NCBI RefSeq assembly: GCF_024730785.1
Contig: NZ_CP102830.1
Location: 930,001-994,000, forward strand
Reading direction: 5' to 3'
Length of the DNA: 64,000 nucleotides
From: Pseudomonas sp. LS44
GTDB lineage: Bacteria > Pseudomonadota > Gammaproteobacteria > Pseudomonadales > Pseudomonadaceae
A program made the position numbers and the translations under genes. Shown here one piece after another: positions 25,487 through 36,607 of this stretch. Numbering within the stretch: the first letter of the stretch is position 1; each line of letters opens with the position of its first letter. The notes beneath the pieces are model-generated. The model saw only the letters and a list, made by a program, of their open reading frames with translations, was not told where the DNA came from and ran no database searches.

Positions 25487-26113
25487 ATGAGCTTTGAATT
25501 GGTGATTGGTGACAAAACCTATTCGTCCTGGTCGCTGCGCAGCGCCTTGGCTCTGGAGCTAGCCGGCGTGCCGTATGACGAGCGGTTGATTCGTCTCAAC
25601 CGTGCCGATACCCATGAGCGGATTCTCGAGCACTCGCCAAGCGGCAAGGTGCCGCTGCTGAAGACCGAGGAAGGTCCGATCTGGGACACTCTGGCAATTG
25701 GCGAGTACCTCGCCGAGCGCTTCCCCGAGGCCCATCTGTGGCCGCGCGGCCAGTATGCGCGGGCGATTGCCCGCGCGGTCTGCGCCGAGATGCACAGTGG
25801 CTTCGTGCCGCTGCGTAGTCATATGCCGATGGATCTCAAGCGCGATCAGGCGCTCGACGTGGTGCCCGCTGAGGTGCTCGCGGATATCCAGCGCATCGTC
25901 GAAATCTGGCAGCAGTGCCGGACCCAGTTTGGCCAGGACGGCCCGTATCTGTTTGGCCATGCCAGTCTCGCCGATGCCTTTTTTGCCCCCGTGGCCAGCC
26001 GCCTGCGCAGTTATCGCGTCGCCTTGCCGACGGACGCGGCGGCCTATGTCGATACCATCTACCAGTGGCCAGCCTTCAAGCGTTGGCTCGAGGCAGCCTT
26101 GGAGGAAAGTTGA
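25487..26113 (+). CDS. Glutathione S-transferase family protein
   Basis: 208 aa from ATG 25487, preceded by CAGGAG. N-terminal thioredoxin-like domain with a YSSWSLRSAL active-site segment (a serine in the position that activates glutathione in Ser-type GSTs) and the glutathione-binding cis-proline/ESP-equivalent region (SGKVPLLKTEEG, then an AIGEYLAERFPE stretch). An all-helical C-terminal domain follows. Substrate unknown. Its stop lies 2 nt before the mutT start, so the two are probably cotranscribed. Confidence 0.88.
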   Translation: MSFELVIGDKTYSSWSLRSALALELAGVPYDERLIRLNRADTHERILEHSPSGKVPLLKTEEGPIWDTLAIGEYLAERFPEAHLWPRGQYARAIARAVCAEMHSGFVPLRSHMPMDLKRDQALDVVPAEVLADIQRIVEIWQQCRTQFGQDGPYLFGHASLADAFFAPVASRLRSYRVALPTDAAAYVDTIYQWPAFKRWLEAALEES

Positions 26114-26115
26114 AG

Positions 26116-27069
26116 GTGAAACGCATCCATGTAGCGGCAGCGGTGATTCGCGATGCGGCAGGTCGGGTCCTGCTGGCCCGGCGGGCCAACGATAAACACC
26201 AGGGTGGCTTGTGGGAGTTCCCGGGCGGCAAAGTCGAAGACGAGGAAACCGTGCAAGCGGCGCTGCGTCGGGAGCTGGCCGAGGAGCTGGGCATCCGGGT
26301 TACCGCCGCGCGCCCGCTGATCCAGGTCCGCCATGATTACTCGGACAAGCATGTGCTGCTGGATGTCTGGGAAGTCTCGGCGTTCGACGGTGAGGCGCAT
26401 GGCGCCGAGGGTCAGCCGCTGGCCTGGGTCGGTCCGCGGCAGCTCGGCGATTATGATTTTCCGGCGGCCAATCGGCCGATCGTCGCGGCGGCACGCTTGC
26501 CATCCCAGTATCTGATCACCCCGGATAATCTTGAACCCAAGGAGTTGCTGGAGGGCTTGCGCCGCGCGTTGGCCAGCGGCATCAAGCTGGTTCAGCTACG
26601 CGCGCCAAACATGTACAGCCCGGATTATCGCGATCTGGCCGTGGATGCCGTGGGGCTTTGCGCCGGCAAGGCGCAACTGATGCTCAAGGGGCCGCTGGAG
26701 TGGCTGGGCGATTTTCCTGCCGCCGGCTGGCATCTGACTGCCGAGCAACTGCGCAAATACGCGCCGCACGGGCGTCCGTTCCCGGTGGACCGCTGGCTGT
26801 CGGCCTCCTGCCATAGCGCCGAGGAACTGGAGTTGGCGGCGCGTATGGGCGTGGACTTTGTCACCCTGTCGCCAGTACAGGCGACCGAGACGCACCCCGA
26901 GGCGACGCCGTTGGGTTGGGACGCCGCTCGTGAGTTGATCGCCAATTTCAGCCAGCCGGTGTTTCTGCTCGGTGGCGTTGGCGCAGCTGACAGTGAGCGC
27001 GCCTGGCAAACCGGGGCGCAGGGCGTGGCGGGGATTCGCGCGTTCTGGCCAGACAACCTGTCGGCCTGA
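26116..27069 (+). CDS. mutT: MutT-type Nudix hydrolase fused to a ThiE/TenI-like domain
   Basis: N-terminal MutT hydrolyses 8-oxo-dGTP to protect against A:T to C:G mutations. The Nudix box G-x5-E-x7-RELAEELGI spans residues 38-60 with all catalytic positions present. The remaining part (about 130-317) is a thiamine-phosphate-synthase/TenI-like barrel (LVQLRAPN, SCHSAEELELA, VTLSPVQATETHP, LLGGVGAADSERAWQTGAQGVA); the fusion is common in Pseudomonas and its role is unclear. 317 aa; GTG 26116 was chosen over TTG 26110 because GGAGGA at 26101 is 9 nt from the former. Confidence 0.92.
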   Translation: MKRIHVAAAVIRDAAGRVLLARRANDKHQGGLWEFPGGKVEDEETVQAALRRELAEELGIRVTAARPLIQVRHDYSDKHVLLDVWEVSAFDGEAHGAEGQPLAWVGPRQLGDYDFPAANRPIVAAARLPSQYLITPDNLEPKELLEGLRRALASGIKLVQLRAPNMYSPDYRDLAVDAVGLCAGKAQLMLKGPLEWLGDFPAAGWHLTAEQLRKYAPHGRPFPVDRWLSASCHSAEELELAARMGVDFVTLSPVQATETHPEATPLGWDAARELIANFSQPVFLLGGVGAADSERAWQTGAQGVAGIRAFWPDNLSA

Positions 27070-27071
27070 AC

Positions 27072-27138
27072 ATGTAGCCCGGATGCAATCCGGGGGAAGC
27101 AGAGCATTTTCGCTCCCCGGATTGCATCCGGGCTACAT
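27072..27138. repeat. REP-like 24-bp perfect inverted repeat
   Basis: The arm at 27072-27095 (ATGTAGCCCGGATGCAATCC plus GGGG) is repeated perfectly inverted at 27115-27138, with a 19-nt loop. It fills the gap between convergent mutT and the adenosyltransferase gene, ending 3 nt from each reading frame's end. Elements with this GTAGCCCGGATGCAATCCGG arm are, from memory, widespread in several Pseudomonas lineages. No U-run follows, so it is a repeat rather than a standard intrinsic terminator, though it could still halt both transcripts. Confidence 0.85.
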
Positions 27139-27140
27139 CA

Positions 27141-27716
27141 CTACGGTTTCGGTGCTGCCTGCCACAGTACTTCGTTGATTTGCGTGCGCCTGGCAATCAA
27201 CCGGGCGGCGACGAACAGCAGGTCGGACAGGCGGTTGATGTACGCCAGTGCGACCGCGCCCAGCGGTTCCAGGGCATTCAACTCTTGGCAGCGGCGCTCG
27301 GCGCTGCGCGCTTGGCTGCGGCACACGTGGGCCTGCGCCACCAATGCCGAGCCGCCGGGCAGGATGAAGTTTTCCAGCGGTCCGACTTCCTCATTCCAAC
27401 CGTCAATGGCGGTTTCCAGACGCTGGACTTCGGCCTGATCGAGCGCCTGATACGCCGGCATCGCCAATTCACCACCGAGATCGAACAGCCGATGCTGGCA
27501 AGGGCCGAGCACGTCGAGCAGCTCGCTCATGCCCGGCCACATGGCTTCTTCCTCGGCCAGCGCGGCGAGCAGCAGACCGAGTTGGCTGTTGAGCAGGTCT
27601 AGCTCGCCAATCGCCTCTATGCGCGGATGGTCTTTGGGCACCCGCCGGCCATCGCCGAGGCCGGTCTGCCCGGCATCGCCGGTGCGGGTATAAATCTTGG
27701 TCAGTCGGTAACCCAT
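27141..27716 (-). CDS. Cob(I)yrinic acid a,c-diamide adenosyltransferase, PduO type
   Basis: Transfers the adenosyl group of ATP to Co(I) corrinoid, making adenosylcobalamin. 191 aa with the signature KIYTRTGDAGQTGLGDG near the N-terminus (T10-R-T-G-D14), the RIEAIGELDLLNSQLG helix and the C-terminal RLSDLLFVAAR stretch, all typical of the PduO/MMAB-type helix bundle. Follows the sensor kinase by 40 nt on the same strand. Its TAG stop lies 3 nt from the REP-like repeat. Confidence 0.9.
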   Translation of the reverse strand: MGYRLTKIYTRTGDAGQTGLGDGRRVPKDHPRIEAIGELDLLNSQLGLLLAALAEEEAMWPGMSELLDVLGPCQHRLFDLGGELAMPAYQALDQAEVQRLETAIDGWNEEVGPLENFILPGGSALVAQAHVCRSQARSAERRCQELNALEPLGAVALAYINRLSDLLFVAARLIARRTQINEVLWQAAPKP

Positions 27717-27756
27717 GCTGTGTTCTCGAAAGTGGCTTGCGGGTGAACGAGGTGGT

Positions 27757-29769
27757 TCAGGCGTCGGGCGTGCTGGCCGCCAACGGCAGGCGCAGGGTAA
27801 AGCAGGTGCCTTGGCCCAGCTGAGATTGCACCTCCATCTGCCCCTTGTGGTTGTTGGTGACGATGAAATACGAAACGGACAGGCCTAGACCGGTGCCTTG
27901 GCCGACTTCCTTGGTGGTGAAAAACGGCTCGAAGATGCGTTTGCGGACCCGCTCCGGCATGCCCACGCCATTATCTTCCACCTGGATTTCCGCCCACGGC
28001 GGATTCAGCCGGGTGCGCAGGACAATGCGCCCGGGCAGAGTGTCATTGTCGCGCTGGTGAATGGCTTGGGCGGCGTTTTTCAGCAAGTTGAGCAAGACCT
28101 GTTCCAGCTCGTTGGCAGTGGCCGGCACCGGGCCGAGTTGCGGATCGAACTCGCGGACAATCTCCAAGCCCTTGAAGTCGAAGCCTTCGGTCAGGTCGAA
28201 GTCGTTGCCGGCGATATCCACGGCCTGATCGAGCAGGGCCGGCAGCTCGCAGGGCGCCAATTGCCGGTCGCTGCGGCGGCTGAAGCTGAGCATGTGGGTG
28301 ACGATCTTGGTCGCCCGTGAGCCGGCCTGCTGGATGCCGTCGAGCAACTGCGGCACTTCGCGGCCCTGCAGGTAGCGATTGACCTGTTCGAGGTCGACGC
28401 CGACGCTGTTGGCCTGTTCCAGATTCTTCTCCAGTTCCAGCGACAGACGGCGGCGGATGTTCTGCACGTTATGCAGAATCGCCCCGAGCGGGTTGTTGAT
28501 TTCATGGGCCATGCCCGCCGCCAAGCCGCCGACCGAGAGCATCTTTTCCGACTGCACCATCATTTCTTCCAGCGACAGGCGCTGGGTGATGTCATCGATG
28601 CGGATCACCACGCCGCGCAGGCTGCCGCCCATTAACGGATAGAACGTCAGGGCGTAGTGGCGTGGCTCGCCGTCCTTGCTCCAGGTCACCCGCTCGATCT
28701 TCTCCACCTTGTGTTGCTCGGCGGTGCGCTTGAGCTGAGTGAGATAGAACTTCAACGAGGGAAAGGCCAGGAACACCGGCTGGTTCAACGCTTCGTCCAG
28801 TTGCGTGCCGGACAGGGCGCTGGCCTCCTGATTCCACTGGGTGACGTACAGCTCTTCGTCGAGGGCGATGAGTGCCGAGGGCATCGAGTCGATGATGCTG
28901 TTCAGGTAGTTCTGAAAGCCGGTGAGCTTCTTCTCGATCTTGCTGCGCACCTGCACTTCCAGCTCTAGCTTGCGGTTGGAGTGGCGGGTTTCCTCGGCCA
29001 GGCCCTGGGCCTGATCGAAGGCCGCCTGGGCTTCGTCACGGGCGCGCTTGAGCTGCTGCTCGCGGGCTTCGATGCGGGTCAGCATGGTGTTGAAGGCATC
29101 GGCGAGGTGACCGATCTCATCGCGGTTACCGCGCCCGGCGCGCAGCGAGTAGTTTTCCTCGCGGGTCACCTGACGCGACAAGGCTTCGAGCTGCAGGATC
29201 GGCCGAGTGACCAGGCGCCGAATCTGCCGCGCCACCAACAGCCAGAGCAGTACGCTGAGGGCGAGGATCACCACGCTGGCCGTCAGCGTGCCGGAGTAAA
29301 AGGCACTGGGTAGCTCGCTGGAGGCGACCAGCAGCAGATGCCCGGATGGCAGGCCGTTCTGTGGCAGTTCGATCAGTTGATTGGCGCGAAACTCGTTGAT
29401 GCGCCAGTTGGCGATTTTTTCCAGGCGCTTGGGTAGGCGCAATTGCTCGCCTTGCTGCAATTCGGCGATCAGCGTGCCCTGGCTGTCGTACAGCGCAGCG
29501 GCGCGCAGCGGCGCGTAGCCGTCGAGGCGATGCAGCAGCTCCTGAGCGGCGGCCGGCGAGCTCAGAGCGGTGTTACTCAGCGCCGGACTGGCGATCAACC
29601 GACCGAGCGTCTGCAGGGCCTGTGGAGCCATGTTTTCCTGGGAGATCCAGTAGGCGGCACTGATGAAACTGAGGTTGGCCACCAACAACACGGTGGCGAG
29701 CAACACCAATACGGCAGACAGCAGTTTCTGGCCAACCGGCAGGTCTTCGAGGCGCTGGCGCAGGGTCAT
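27757..29769 (-). CDS. Membrane sensor histidine kinase (HAMP-PAS-HisKA-HATPase)
   Basis: 670 aa. Order: membrane segment about 17-37, a sensor region of about 130 residues, a second membrane segment near 170-190, HAMP, coiled coil, PAS domain (about 290-390), the dimerisation/phosphoacceptor helix with AHEINNP (His422), and an ATPase domain ending in the GTGLGLSV G2 box. The domain set resembles hybrid-free kinases such as the P. aeruginosa kinase at this locus, which has been linked to swarming and biofilm (recalled, not checked). Likely cotranscribed with the response regulator and panE upstream; signal unknown. Confidence 0.92.
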   Translation of the reverse strand: MTLRQRLEDLPVGQKLLSAVLVLLATVLLVANLSFISAAYWISQENMAPQALQTLGRLIASPALSNTALSSPAAAQELLHRLDGYAPLRAAALYDSQGTLIAELQQGEQLRLPKRLEKIANWRINEFRANQLIELPQNGLPSGHLLLVASSELPSAFYSGTLTASVVILALSVLLWLLVARQIRRLVTRPILQLEALSRQVTREENYSLRAGRGNRDEIGHLADAFNTMLTRIEAREQQLKRARDEAQAAFDQAQGLAEETRHSNRKLELEVQVRSKIEKKLTGFQNYLNSIIDSMPSALIALDEELYVTQWNQEASALSGTQLDEALNQPVFLAFPSLKFYLTQLKRTAEQHKVEKIERVTWSKDGEPRHYALTFYPLMGGSLRGVVIRIDDITQRLSLEEMMVQSEKMLSVGGLAAGMAHEINNPLGAILHNVQNIRRRLSLELEKNLEQANSVGVDLEQVNRYLQGREVPQLLDGIQQAGSRATKIVTHMLSFSRRSDRQLAPCELPALLDQAVDIAGNDFDLTEGFDFKGLEIVREFDPQLGPVPATANELEQVLLNLLKNAAQAIHQRDNDTLPGRIVLRTRLNPPWAEIQVEDNGVGMPERVRKRIFEPFFTTKEVGQGTGLGLSVSYFIVTNNHKGQMEVQSQLGQGTCFTLRLPLAASTPDA

Positions 29770-29814
29770 GGCAGGTTTATCGCGATAGACGGGAACCGGC
29801 AGGGTAGCGCGCCG

Positions 29815-31691
<1,877 letters not shown>

Positions 31692-31868
31692 TGGCAGGCT
31701 CGCAAGGGGAAGTGGAAATACCGGCAAGCCGGGTAGCGCAAGTGGGTGACGGCTCTGTTAACGGGCCGCTATTTGCCTTGCAGCTATATAATGACTGCGC
31801 ATTTTCAACGTCAAGCCTGGTGCGTTCAGGTCATGAACTCGATCGCGCCGTCTATCTGGAGAACTACC

Positions 31869-32348
31869 ATGCCCTCGTTCGACGTGGTGTCCGAACTGGA
31901 CAAGCACGAAGTCACCAACGCCGTGGATAACGCCGCCAAGGAACTGGAGCGTCGTTATGACCTGCGCGGTAAAGGCAGCTTCGAATTCAAGGAATTGACG
32001 GTCAGCCTGACCGCCGGTGCGGATTTTCAGCTTGAGCAGATGATCGAGATTCTCAAGCTCAGCCTGGTGAAGCGCAAGATCGACGTGCAGTGCCTGGAGT
32101 TCAAGGACGCCTATCCGTCCGGCAAAGTGGTCAAGCAAGAGGTGGTGCTGCGCGAGGGCATCGACAAGGAGCTGGCGAAGAAGATCGTCGCTCATATCAA
32201 AGACACCAAGCTCAAGGTCCAGGCGGCTATCCAGGGTGAGCAGGTGCGCATTACCGGCAAGAAACGCGACGATCTGCAGGAGGCCATTGCCAACCTGCGC
32301 GCCAAGGATTTTGGTATGCCGTTGCAGTTCGACAACTTCCGCGATTGA
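31869..32348 (+). CDS. yajQ: YajQ family cyclic-di-GMP-binding protein
   Basis: 159 aa. YajQ proteins bind c-di-GMP and nucleic acid/transcription partners and act as effectors in several gamma-proteobacteria. ATG 31869 gives the canonical [23 protein letters not shown]-terminal region (first 20 residues conserved) and is preceded by GGAGAA; a longer open frame from 31746 has no ribosome-binding site. Domain: two ferredoxin-like folds, ending [14 protein letters not shown]. Divergent from the degenerate-GGDEF regulator. Confidence 0.94.
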   Translation: MPSFDVVSELDKHEVTNAVDNAAKELERRYDLRGKGSFEFKELTVSLTAGADFQLEQMIEILKLSLVKRKIDVQCLEFKDAYPSGKVVKQEVVLREGIDKELAKKIVAHIKDTKLKVQAAIQGEQVRITGKKRDDLQEAIANLRAKDFGMPLQFDNFRD

Positions 32349-32460
32349 TAACAGTACGCCGGCCGTTTTGGGGAACCTTCCCAGGTGACTGGCGTCGCAG
32401 CTTCCGAAATGCCGGTTTTTATGGCCTGATTCGCGGCCAACCGATATTGAGGAGGATGTT

Positions 32461-33303
32461 ATGGATGTAAGCGCGGAAGTCGATCGCCTGGTCAAGGTCT
32501 CGGAAGCCTGGTGGCCATTGGCTCTGGAGTACGGTGGGCGGGTCGCCCTGGCGCTGGTTACCCTGCTGATCGGCTGGTGGCTGGTCAACAAACTCACGGC
32601 CCGGCTCGGCAAACTACTGCTCCTGCGCAGTGCCGATCAGGCCCTGCAGGGCTTCATTTCCTCGCTGGCCAATGTGGTGCTCAAGGTGCTGCTGATGGTC
32701 AGTGTGGCCTCGATGATCGGCATCGAAACCACCTCGTTCATCGCCGCGATCGGTGCGGCCGGTCTGGCCATCGGCCTGGCGTTGCAGGGCAGCCTGGCAA
32801 ACTTCGCCGGTGGCGTGTTGATCCTGTTGTTCCGGCCCTTTCGCCTCGGCGACTGGATCGAGGCGCAGGGGGTCAGCGGCACGGTCGATAGCATCCAGAT
32901 TTTCCACACCGTGCTGCGTACCGGCGACAACAAAACGGTGATCGTGCCCAACGGCAATCTGTCCAACGGCATCATCACCAACTACAACCGGCAGGCCACC
33001 CGCAAGGTGGTGTTCGATATCGGGGTGAATTACGACTCCGACTTGCAGCGTGCCCGTGAGGTGCTGCTGCGGCTGGCCGAGGATCCGCGGGTCCTGCGCG
33101 AGCCGGCGCCGGAGGCCGTGGTGTCTATGCTGGGCGAAGGCGCCATCACCATGTCGCTGCGGGTCTGGGTGAAGACCGCCGATTACTGGAACGTGATGTT
33201 CATGTTCAACGAGTTGGCACGCGACCGGCTGGGCGAGGCGGGCGTCGGTATTCCCTTCCCGCAGCGTACGATCCGGATGATCCAGGAGCCGCTGCCGCAG
33301 TAA
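32461..33303 (+). CDS. Small-conductance mechanosensitive channel (MscS family)
   Basis: 280-aa inner-membrane channel that opens under osmotic downshock. Three membrane helices: about 22-45, 60-85 and a glycine/alanine-rich pore-lining TM3 (AIGAAGLAIGLALQGSLANF). The beta domain follows at once (RPFRLGDWIEAQG), then VIVPNGNLSNGIITNY and the C-terminal alpha-beta domain. Length matches E. coli MscS (286 aa). AGGAGG lies 9 nt upstream. Confidence 0.94.
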   Translation: MDVSAEVDRLVKVSEAWWPLALEYGGRVALALVTLLIGWWLVNKLTARLGKLLLLRSADQALQGFISSLANVVLKVLLMVSVASMIGIETTSFIAAIGAAGLAIGLALQGSLANFAGGVLILLFRPFRLGDWIEAQGVSGTVDSIQIFHTVLRTGDNKTVIVPNGNLSNGIITNYNRQATRKVVFDIGVNYDSDLQRAREVLLRLAEDPRVLREPAPEAVVSMLGEGAITMSLRVWVKTADYWNVMFMFNELARDRLGEAGVGIPFPQRTIRMIQEPLPQ

Positions 33304-33314
33304 TCGGCGCGCGT

Positions 33315-33344
33315 AAAAAAGCCGGACAAGGGTCCGGCTTTTTT
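33315..33344 (+). terminator. Bidirectional intrinsic terminator between mscS-type gene and ampG
   Basis: AAAAAAGCCGGAC pairs with GTCCGGCTTTTTT around a short AAGG loop. A-run and T-run on the two sides serve both convergent genes. Confidence 0.9.
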
Positions 33345-33345
33345 G

Positions 33346-34887
33346 TCACTGCTCGCTGGGTGGCGTGGCCGTCAGCGGGACGCTCTGCTGCGAAGGTCTG
33401 TGCCACTGCCAGAGGATCATCAGCAGGGTCGGCACGCCGAGCAGGGCGGTGATCAGGAAGAACTGCGCATAGCCGAATTTCTCGACCATCACCCCGGAAT
33501 AGCCGCCGATCAGACGCGGCAGCAACAGCATGATCGAGCTGAGCAGGGCGTACTGGGTGGCGGAGAATTTCAGGTTGGTCAGGCTCGACAGATAGGCGAC
33601 GAAGGCCGCGGTCGCCAGCCCGGCGCTGAAGTTGTCGCAGGAGATGGTCACGACCAGCATCTGCAGATGCGCGCCCATCCCGGTCAGCATCAGGAACAAC
33701 AGATTGGTGGCCGCCGAGGTGACGCCGCCGATGAACAGGATCGGCATGATCCCGAAGCGCACGATCAGCAGGCCGCCGAAGCCGGCCCCGAGCAGGGTCA
33801 TGATCAGGCCGAACACCTTGCTGACGCTGGCGATCTGCTCCTTGGTGAAGCCTTGGTCGATGTAGAAGACGTTGGCCATCACGCCCATCACCGTGTCCGA
33901 TAGCCGGTAGGTGGCAATCAGTCCGAGCAGCAACAAGGCCTGCCAGCGGTAGCGCACAACGAAGTCGTTGACCGGCGTGAGTACCGGTGCCAAGCCGCGG
34001 CGGCCTATGGACGACAGGCACAGGCAGGTGAGGATCAGATACAGAATGGCGCGCAGGAAAGCGCGGTCTTCTTTGAGCAGTTCGAACAGGCTGACGCCTT
34101 CGAACAGCACGCTATGGAAGTTGGTGTTGTACAGCTGGGTGAACAGCGCCGGTACCGAGATCAGCAGCACGATCAGCACCAGTACCGAGACCAGCTGATG
34201 GGCCAGGTCGTAACGCGCCGCCGCCATCTGGGTTCGCAGCGGAACGGGCGGTTCGCGCATCCACAGGCTGGTGACCAGCGCCGGCAGCATCAACAGGGCA
34301 AACACCAGATAGGTGCCGCTCCAGGCCGAGGCATTGTAGCTGTGGCCGGTGGAGCCGAACCACTCGGCGAAATACAGTGCGCCGGCGGTCGCCAGTAGCG
34401 CCGCGACCCGATAACCGGCCATGTAGCTGGCGGCTAGCGCGGCTTGGCGGCTTTCTTCGGCGATTTCCAGGCGATAGGCGTCGACCGCGATGTCCTGGGT
34501 AGCGGAGGCGAAGGCCACCAGCACCGCCAGGGCGATCAGCCAGGGCAGCTGCTGCTGCGGGTCGCACAGCGCCATGCCGGTCAGACCGACCACCACCAGG
34601 CTTTGCGACAGTACTAGCCAGGACCGCCGGCGGCCGAGCGCGCCCAAGAACGGCAGGCGCCATTGGTCGAGCAGCGGTGACCAGACCCATTTGAAGGCGT
34701 ACGCGAGGCCGATCAGGCTGGCGAAACCAATGGTTTCACGCGCCACGCCGGCTTCGCGCAACCAGACCGAAAGGGTGGAAAACACCAACATGTAGGGGAG
34801 GCCTGCCGCAAAGCCCAGAAGTAACAGGGCTAAGGTGGCGGGGCTGGCATAGGCGGCGAGGGCGGCGCGCCAGGTTCTGCTGGGCAT
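33346..34887 (-). CDS. ampG: Muropeptide transporter AmpG
   Basis: Major-facilitator permease importing GlcNAc-anhydroMurNAc peptides for wall recycling; in Pseudomonas it feeds the signals that induce AmpC beta-lactamase. 513 aa from ATG 34887 (a GTG at 34929 would add 14 residues; neither has a strong ribosome-binding site). At least 12 hydrophobic segments; N-terminal GFAAGLPYMLVFSTLSVWLRE and the YAFKWVWSPLLD loop are AmpG signatures. Follows the alkyltransferase-like gene by 43 nt. Confidence 0.93.
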   Translation of the reverse strand: MPSRTWRAALAAYASPATLALLLLGFAAGLPYMLVFSTLSVWLREAGVARETIGFASLIGLAYAFKWVWSPLLDQWRLPFLGALGRRRSWLVLSQSLVVVGLTGMALCDPQQQLPWLIALAVLVAFASATQDIAVDAYRLEIAEESRQAALAASYMAGYRVAALLATAGALYFAEWFGSTGHSYNASAWSGTYLVFALLMLPALVTSLWMREPPVPLRTQMAAARYDLAHQLVSVLVLIVLLISVPALFTQLYNTNFHSVLFEGVSLFELLKEDRAFLRAILYLILTCLCLSSIGRRGLAPVLTPVNDFVVRYRWQALLLLGLIATYRLSDTVMGVMANVFYIDQGFTKEQIASVSKVFGLIMTLLGAGFGGLLIVRFGIMPILFIGGVTSAATNLLFLMLTGMGAHLQMLVVTISCDNFSAGLATAAFVAYLSSLTNLKFSATQYALLSSIMLLLPRLIGGYSGVMVEKFGYAQFFLITALLGVPTLLMILWQWHRPSQQSVPLTATPPSEQ

Positions 34888-34930
34888 TGAGGGTGGATCT
34901 GCCTGCGTGTGGCGGAACAAAGGGCGCACT

Positions 34931-35290
34931 CTAACCGCTGTGCTCAGTTGGGCGCCAGCCGTGCCGACGCATGTCCACCCGTTGGGTATGGATTGTCACG
35001 CCTTCGGCACGCAAACGCGCGCGCTGCTCCGCCCCGGCCGCGCTGCCGGCGGGCAGGCTGAGACGGCCACCCGCGGCTACCACGCGGTGCCAGGGCAGGC
35101 GAGTGTCGTCGGGGAGCTGGCTGAGGGTGCGCCCGACCCAGCGCGCGGCGCGGCCCAGGCCGGCCATCGCCGCCAACTCGCCATAGCTCACCACCTTGCC
35201 GGCGGGGACCTGCTGTAACGTCAGGTACAGCGCCGCACGGCGGGCTTCGGGGCTGTCGGAGGCGAAGGGATCGGGTGGCGATGCTTGCAT
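34931..35290 (-). CDS. Alkyltransferase-like protein (MGMT family, Cys replaced by Trp)
   Basis: 119 aa with the C-terminal DNA-binding fold of O6-alkylguanine-DNA alkyltransferases (VPAGKVVSYGELA, RAARWVGRTLSQLP). The active-site PCHRV motif reads PWHRV, with Trp67 where the alkyl-accepting cysteine should be. Such ATL proteins cannot remove the lesion; they bind O6-alkylguanine and hand it to nucleotide excision repair. Probably in one transcript with ampG. Confidence 0.92.
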   Translation of the reverse strand: MQASPPDPFASDSPEARRAALYLTLQQVPAGKVVSYGELAAMAGLGRAARWVGRTLSQLPDDTRLPWHRVVAAGGRLSLPAGSAAGAEQRARLRAEGVTIHTQRVDMRRHGWRPTEHSG

Positions 35291-35416
35291 GGGCGTCAGG
35301 CCATTGGGATGCAGTTCAGCGACAGTATGCCGCCAGAGTCAGGCTATCGACAGCCGCGCTCTGTGGCGGTTCGCGGTGATTGACGTTGAACTTGGTCCGG
35401 TTAGGTTGGTCAGTTC

Positions 35417-35444
35417 TTGCTCATACGCCCGGCTTGCGGATAAT
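35417..35444 (+). promoter_or_regulatory. Possible promoter of the DUF481 gene
   Basis: TTGCTC at 35417-35422 and GATAAT at 35439-35444 with a 16-bp spacer, 38 bp before the ATG at 35483. The -35 is weak. It lies in the 192-bp gap divergent from the alkyltransferase-like gene. Confidence 0.35.
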
Positions 35445-35482
35445 GGCCGGCTTATTTGAACCAGAGCAGTTTCGATTCGCCT

Positions 35483-36526
35483 ATGTCTTGTAAAAAACCA
35501 GCTTCCACCTCAAAGAACCTGTTGTCCAAAACCGTGTTGTGCCTGGCCATGGCCGGAGCGTCGGCGCCGTTGTTGGCGGACACCGTATGGCTGAAGAATG
35601 GTGACCGTCTGACCGGTACCATCCGCGTCTTCGATGGTGGCAAGCTGGTTTTGGCGACCGACTACGGTGGCAATATCGCCCTCGACTGGAAAAAAGTCGC
35701 CACCCTGGAAAGCGATCAGCATCTGCTGATCAAACAGGACGACGTGACTGGCGAGGAGGCCAAGGCTCTCAAACCTGCCGAGCCGGGCAAAGTCACCCTG
35801 GCCAATGGTGGCGCGCCGAAAACCATTGAGCTGGCCAGCATCGAGCAGATCATGAAGCCCAAGCCGCTGGTCGAAGATCTGACCTGGAAGGGCAATATCG
35901 ACGCCGGCCTGGACTACAAACGCGCCGATACCGATACCGATGACTACGACGTTGACTTCAAGACCAAGGCCCGCCACGGCCGCTGGCGGCACACCGCGGA
36001 GGCTGACTACAACCGCGAGAAACAGGAGCAGGAGGTGACCACCGATAACTGGAGCACCGACTACGCCCTCGACCGGTTTCTCGACGAGCATTGGTTCTGG
36101 CAGGGTCGGGCTGGCTACAAACGTGACAAGATCGAAGATCTGGAGCGTCAGCGCACCGTCGGTACGGGCCCGGGTTACCAGTTCTGGGACAACGAGCTGG
36201 GCGCCTTCTCGCTGGCCGGTCTGGTCAACCGCTCCGACTATGAGTACGCCAACGGCGAAAAGGAAAGCTTCTACGCGCTGGGGATGAAGTGGGACTACAA
36301 CCGCTACCTGGTGGGCAAGACCGTCGAGCTGTTCACTAGCGGCGAAGTCGGCAAGCCGCTGGAGGGGGTGGCCGACTATGCCCTGGATGCCGAGGCCGGG
36401 CTGCGCTACAAGGTCACCGACTGGGCCTCGCTGAACCTCAAGGCGGAGAAGGACATCGTCAGCGGCACCAATGATGGCGACCTCGACGAGACCCGCTACA
36501 GCCTCGGTTTCGGCGTCGGCTGGTAA
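35483..36526 (+). CDS. DUF481 domain outer-membrane protein (YdiY-like)
   Basis: 347 aa from ATG 35483 (a TTG at 35456 would add nine residues). Signal peptide with lysines then a hydrophobic stretch ending SAPLLADTVW. Residues 40-120 resemble a small SH3-like module (LKNGDRLTGTIRVFDGGKL); from about 140 onward alternating amphipathic strands (NIDAGLDYKRADT, RWRHTAEADYNRE) form a DUF481 beta-barrel ending in aromatic Trp (GFGVGW), a good outer-membrane insertion signal. Function unknown. Terminator follows. Confidence 0.88.
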   Translation: MSCKKPASTSKNLLSKTVLCLAMAGASAPLLADTVWLKNGDRLTGTIRVFDGGKLVLATDYGGNIALDWKKVATLESDQHLLIKQDDVTGEEAKALKPAEPGKVTLANGGAPKTIELASIEQIMKPKPLVEDLTWKGNIDAGLDYKRADTDTDDYDVDFKTKARHGRWRHTAEADYNREKQEQEVTTDNWSTDYALDRFLDEHWFWQGRAGYKRDKIEDLERQRTVGTGPGYQFWDNELGAFSLAGLVNRSDYEYANGEKESFYALGMKWDYNRYLVGKTVELFTSGEVGKPLEGVADYALDAEAGLRYKVTDWASLNLKAEKDIVSGTNDGDLDETRYSLGFGVGW

Positions 36527-36553
36527 GATTTTTCCTCCTCGATCGGCCGGCAT

Positions 36554-36590
36554 AAAAAAACGCCGCTTACTGAGTAAGCGGCGTTTTTGT
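36554..36590 (+). terminator. Bidirectional terminator between DUF481 and SDR genes
   Basis: AAAAACGCCGCTTAC pairs with GTAAGCGGCGTTTTT around a TGA loop. Its T-run serves the DUF481 gene and the A-run serves the convergent SDR gene. Confidence 0.92.
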
Positions 36591-36607
36591 TTGCAGCAGT
36601 TGCTCGA

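Noticed and set aside
31773..31792. TATAAT at 31787 as a yajQ promoter
   Set aside because: The -10 is perfect but no acceptable -35 at 16-18 bp spacing is present, so I did not list it as a feature.
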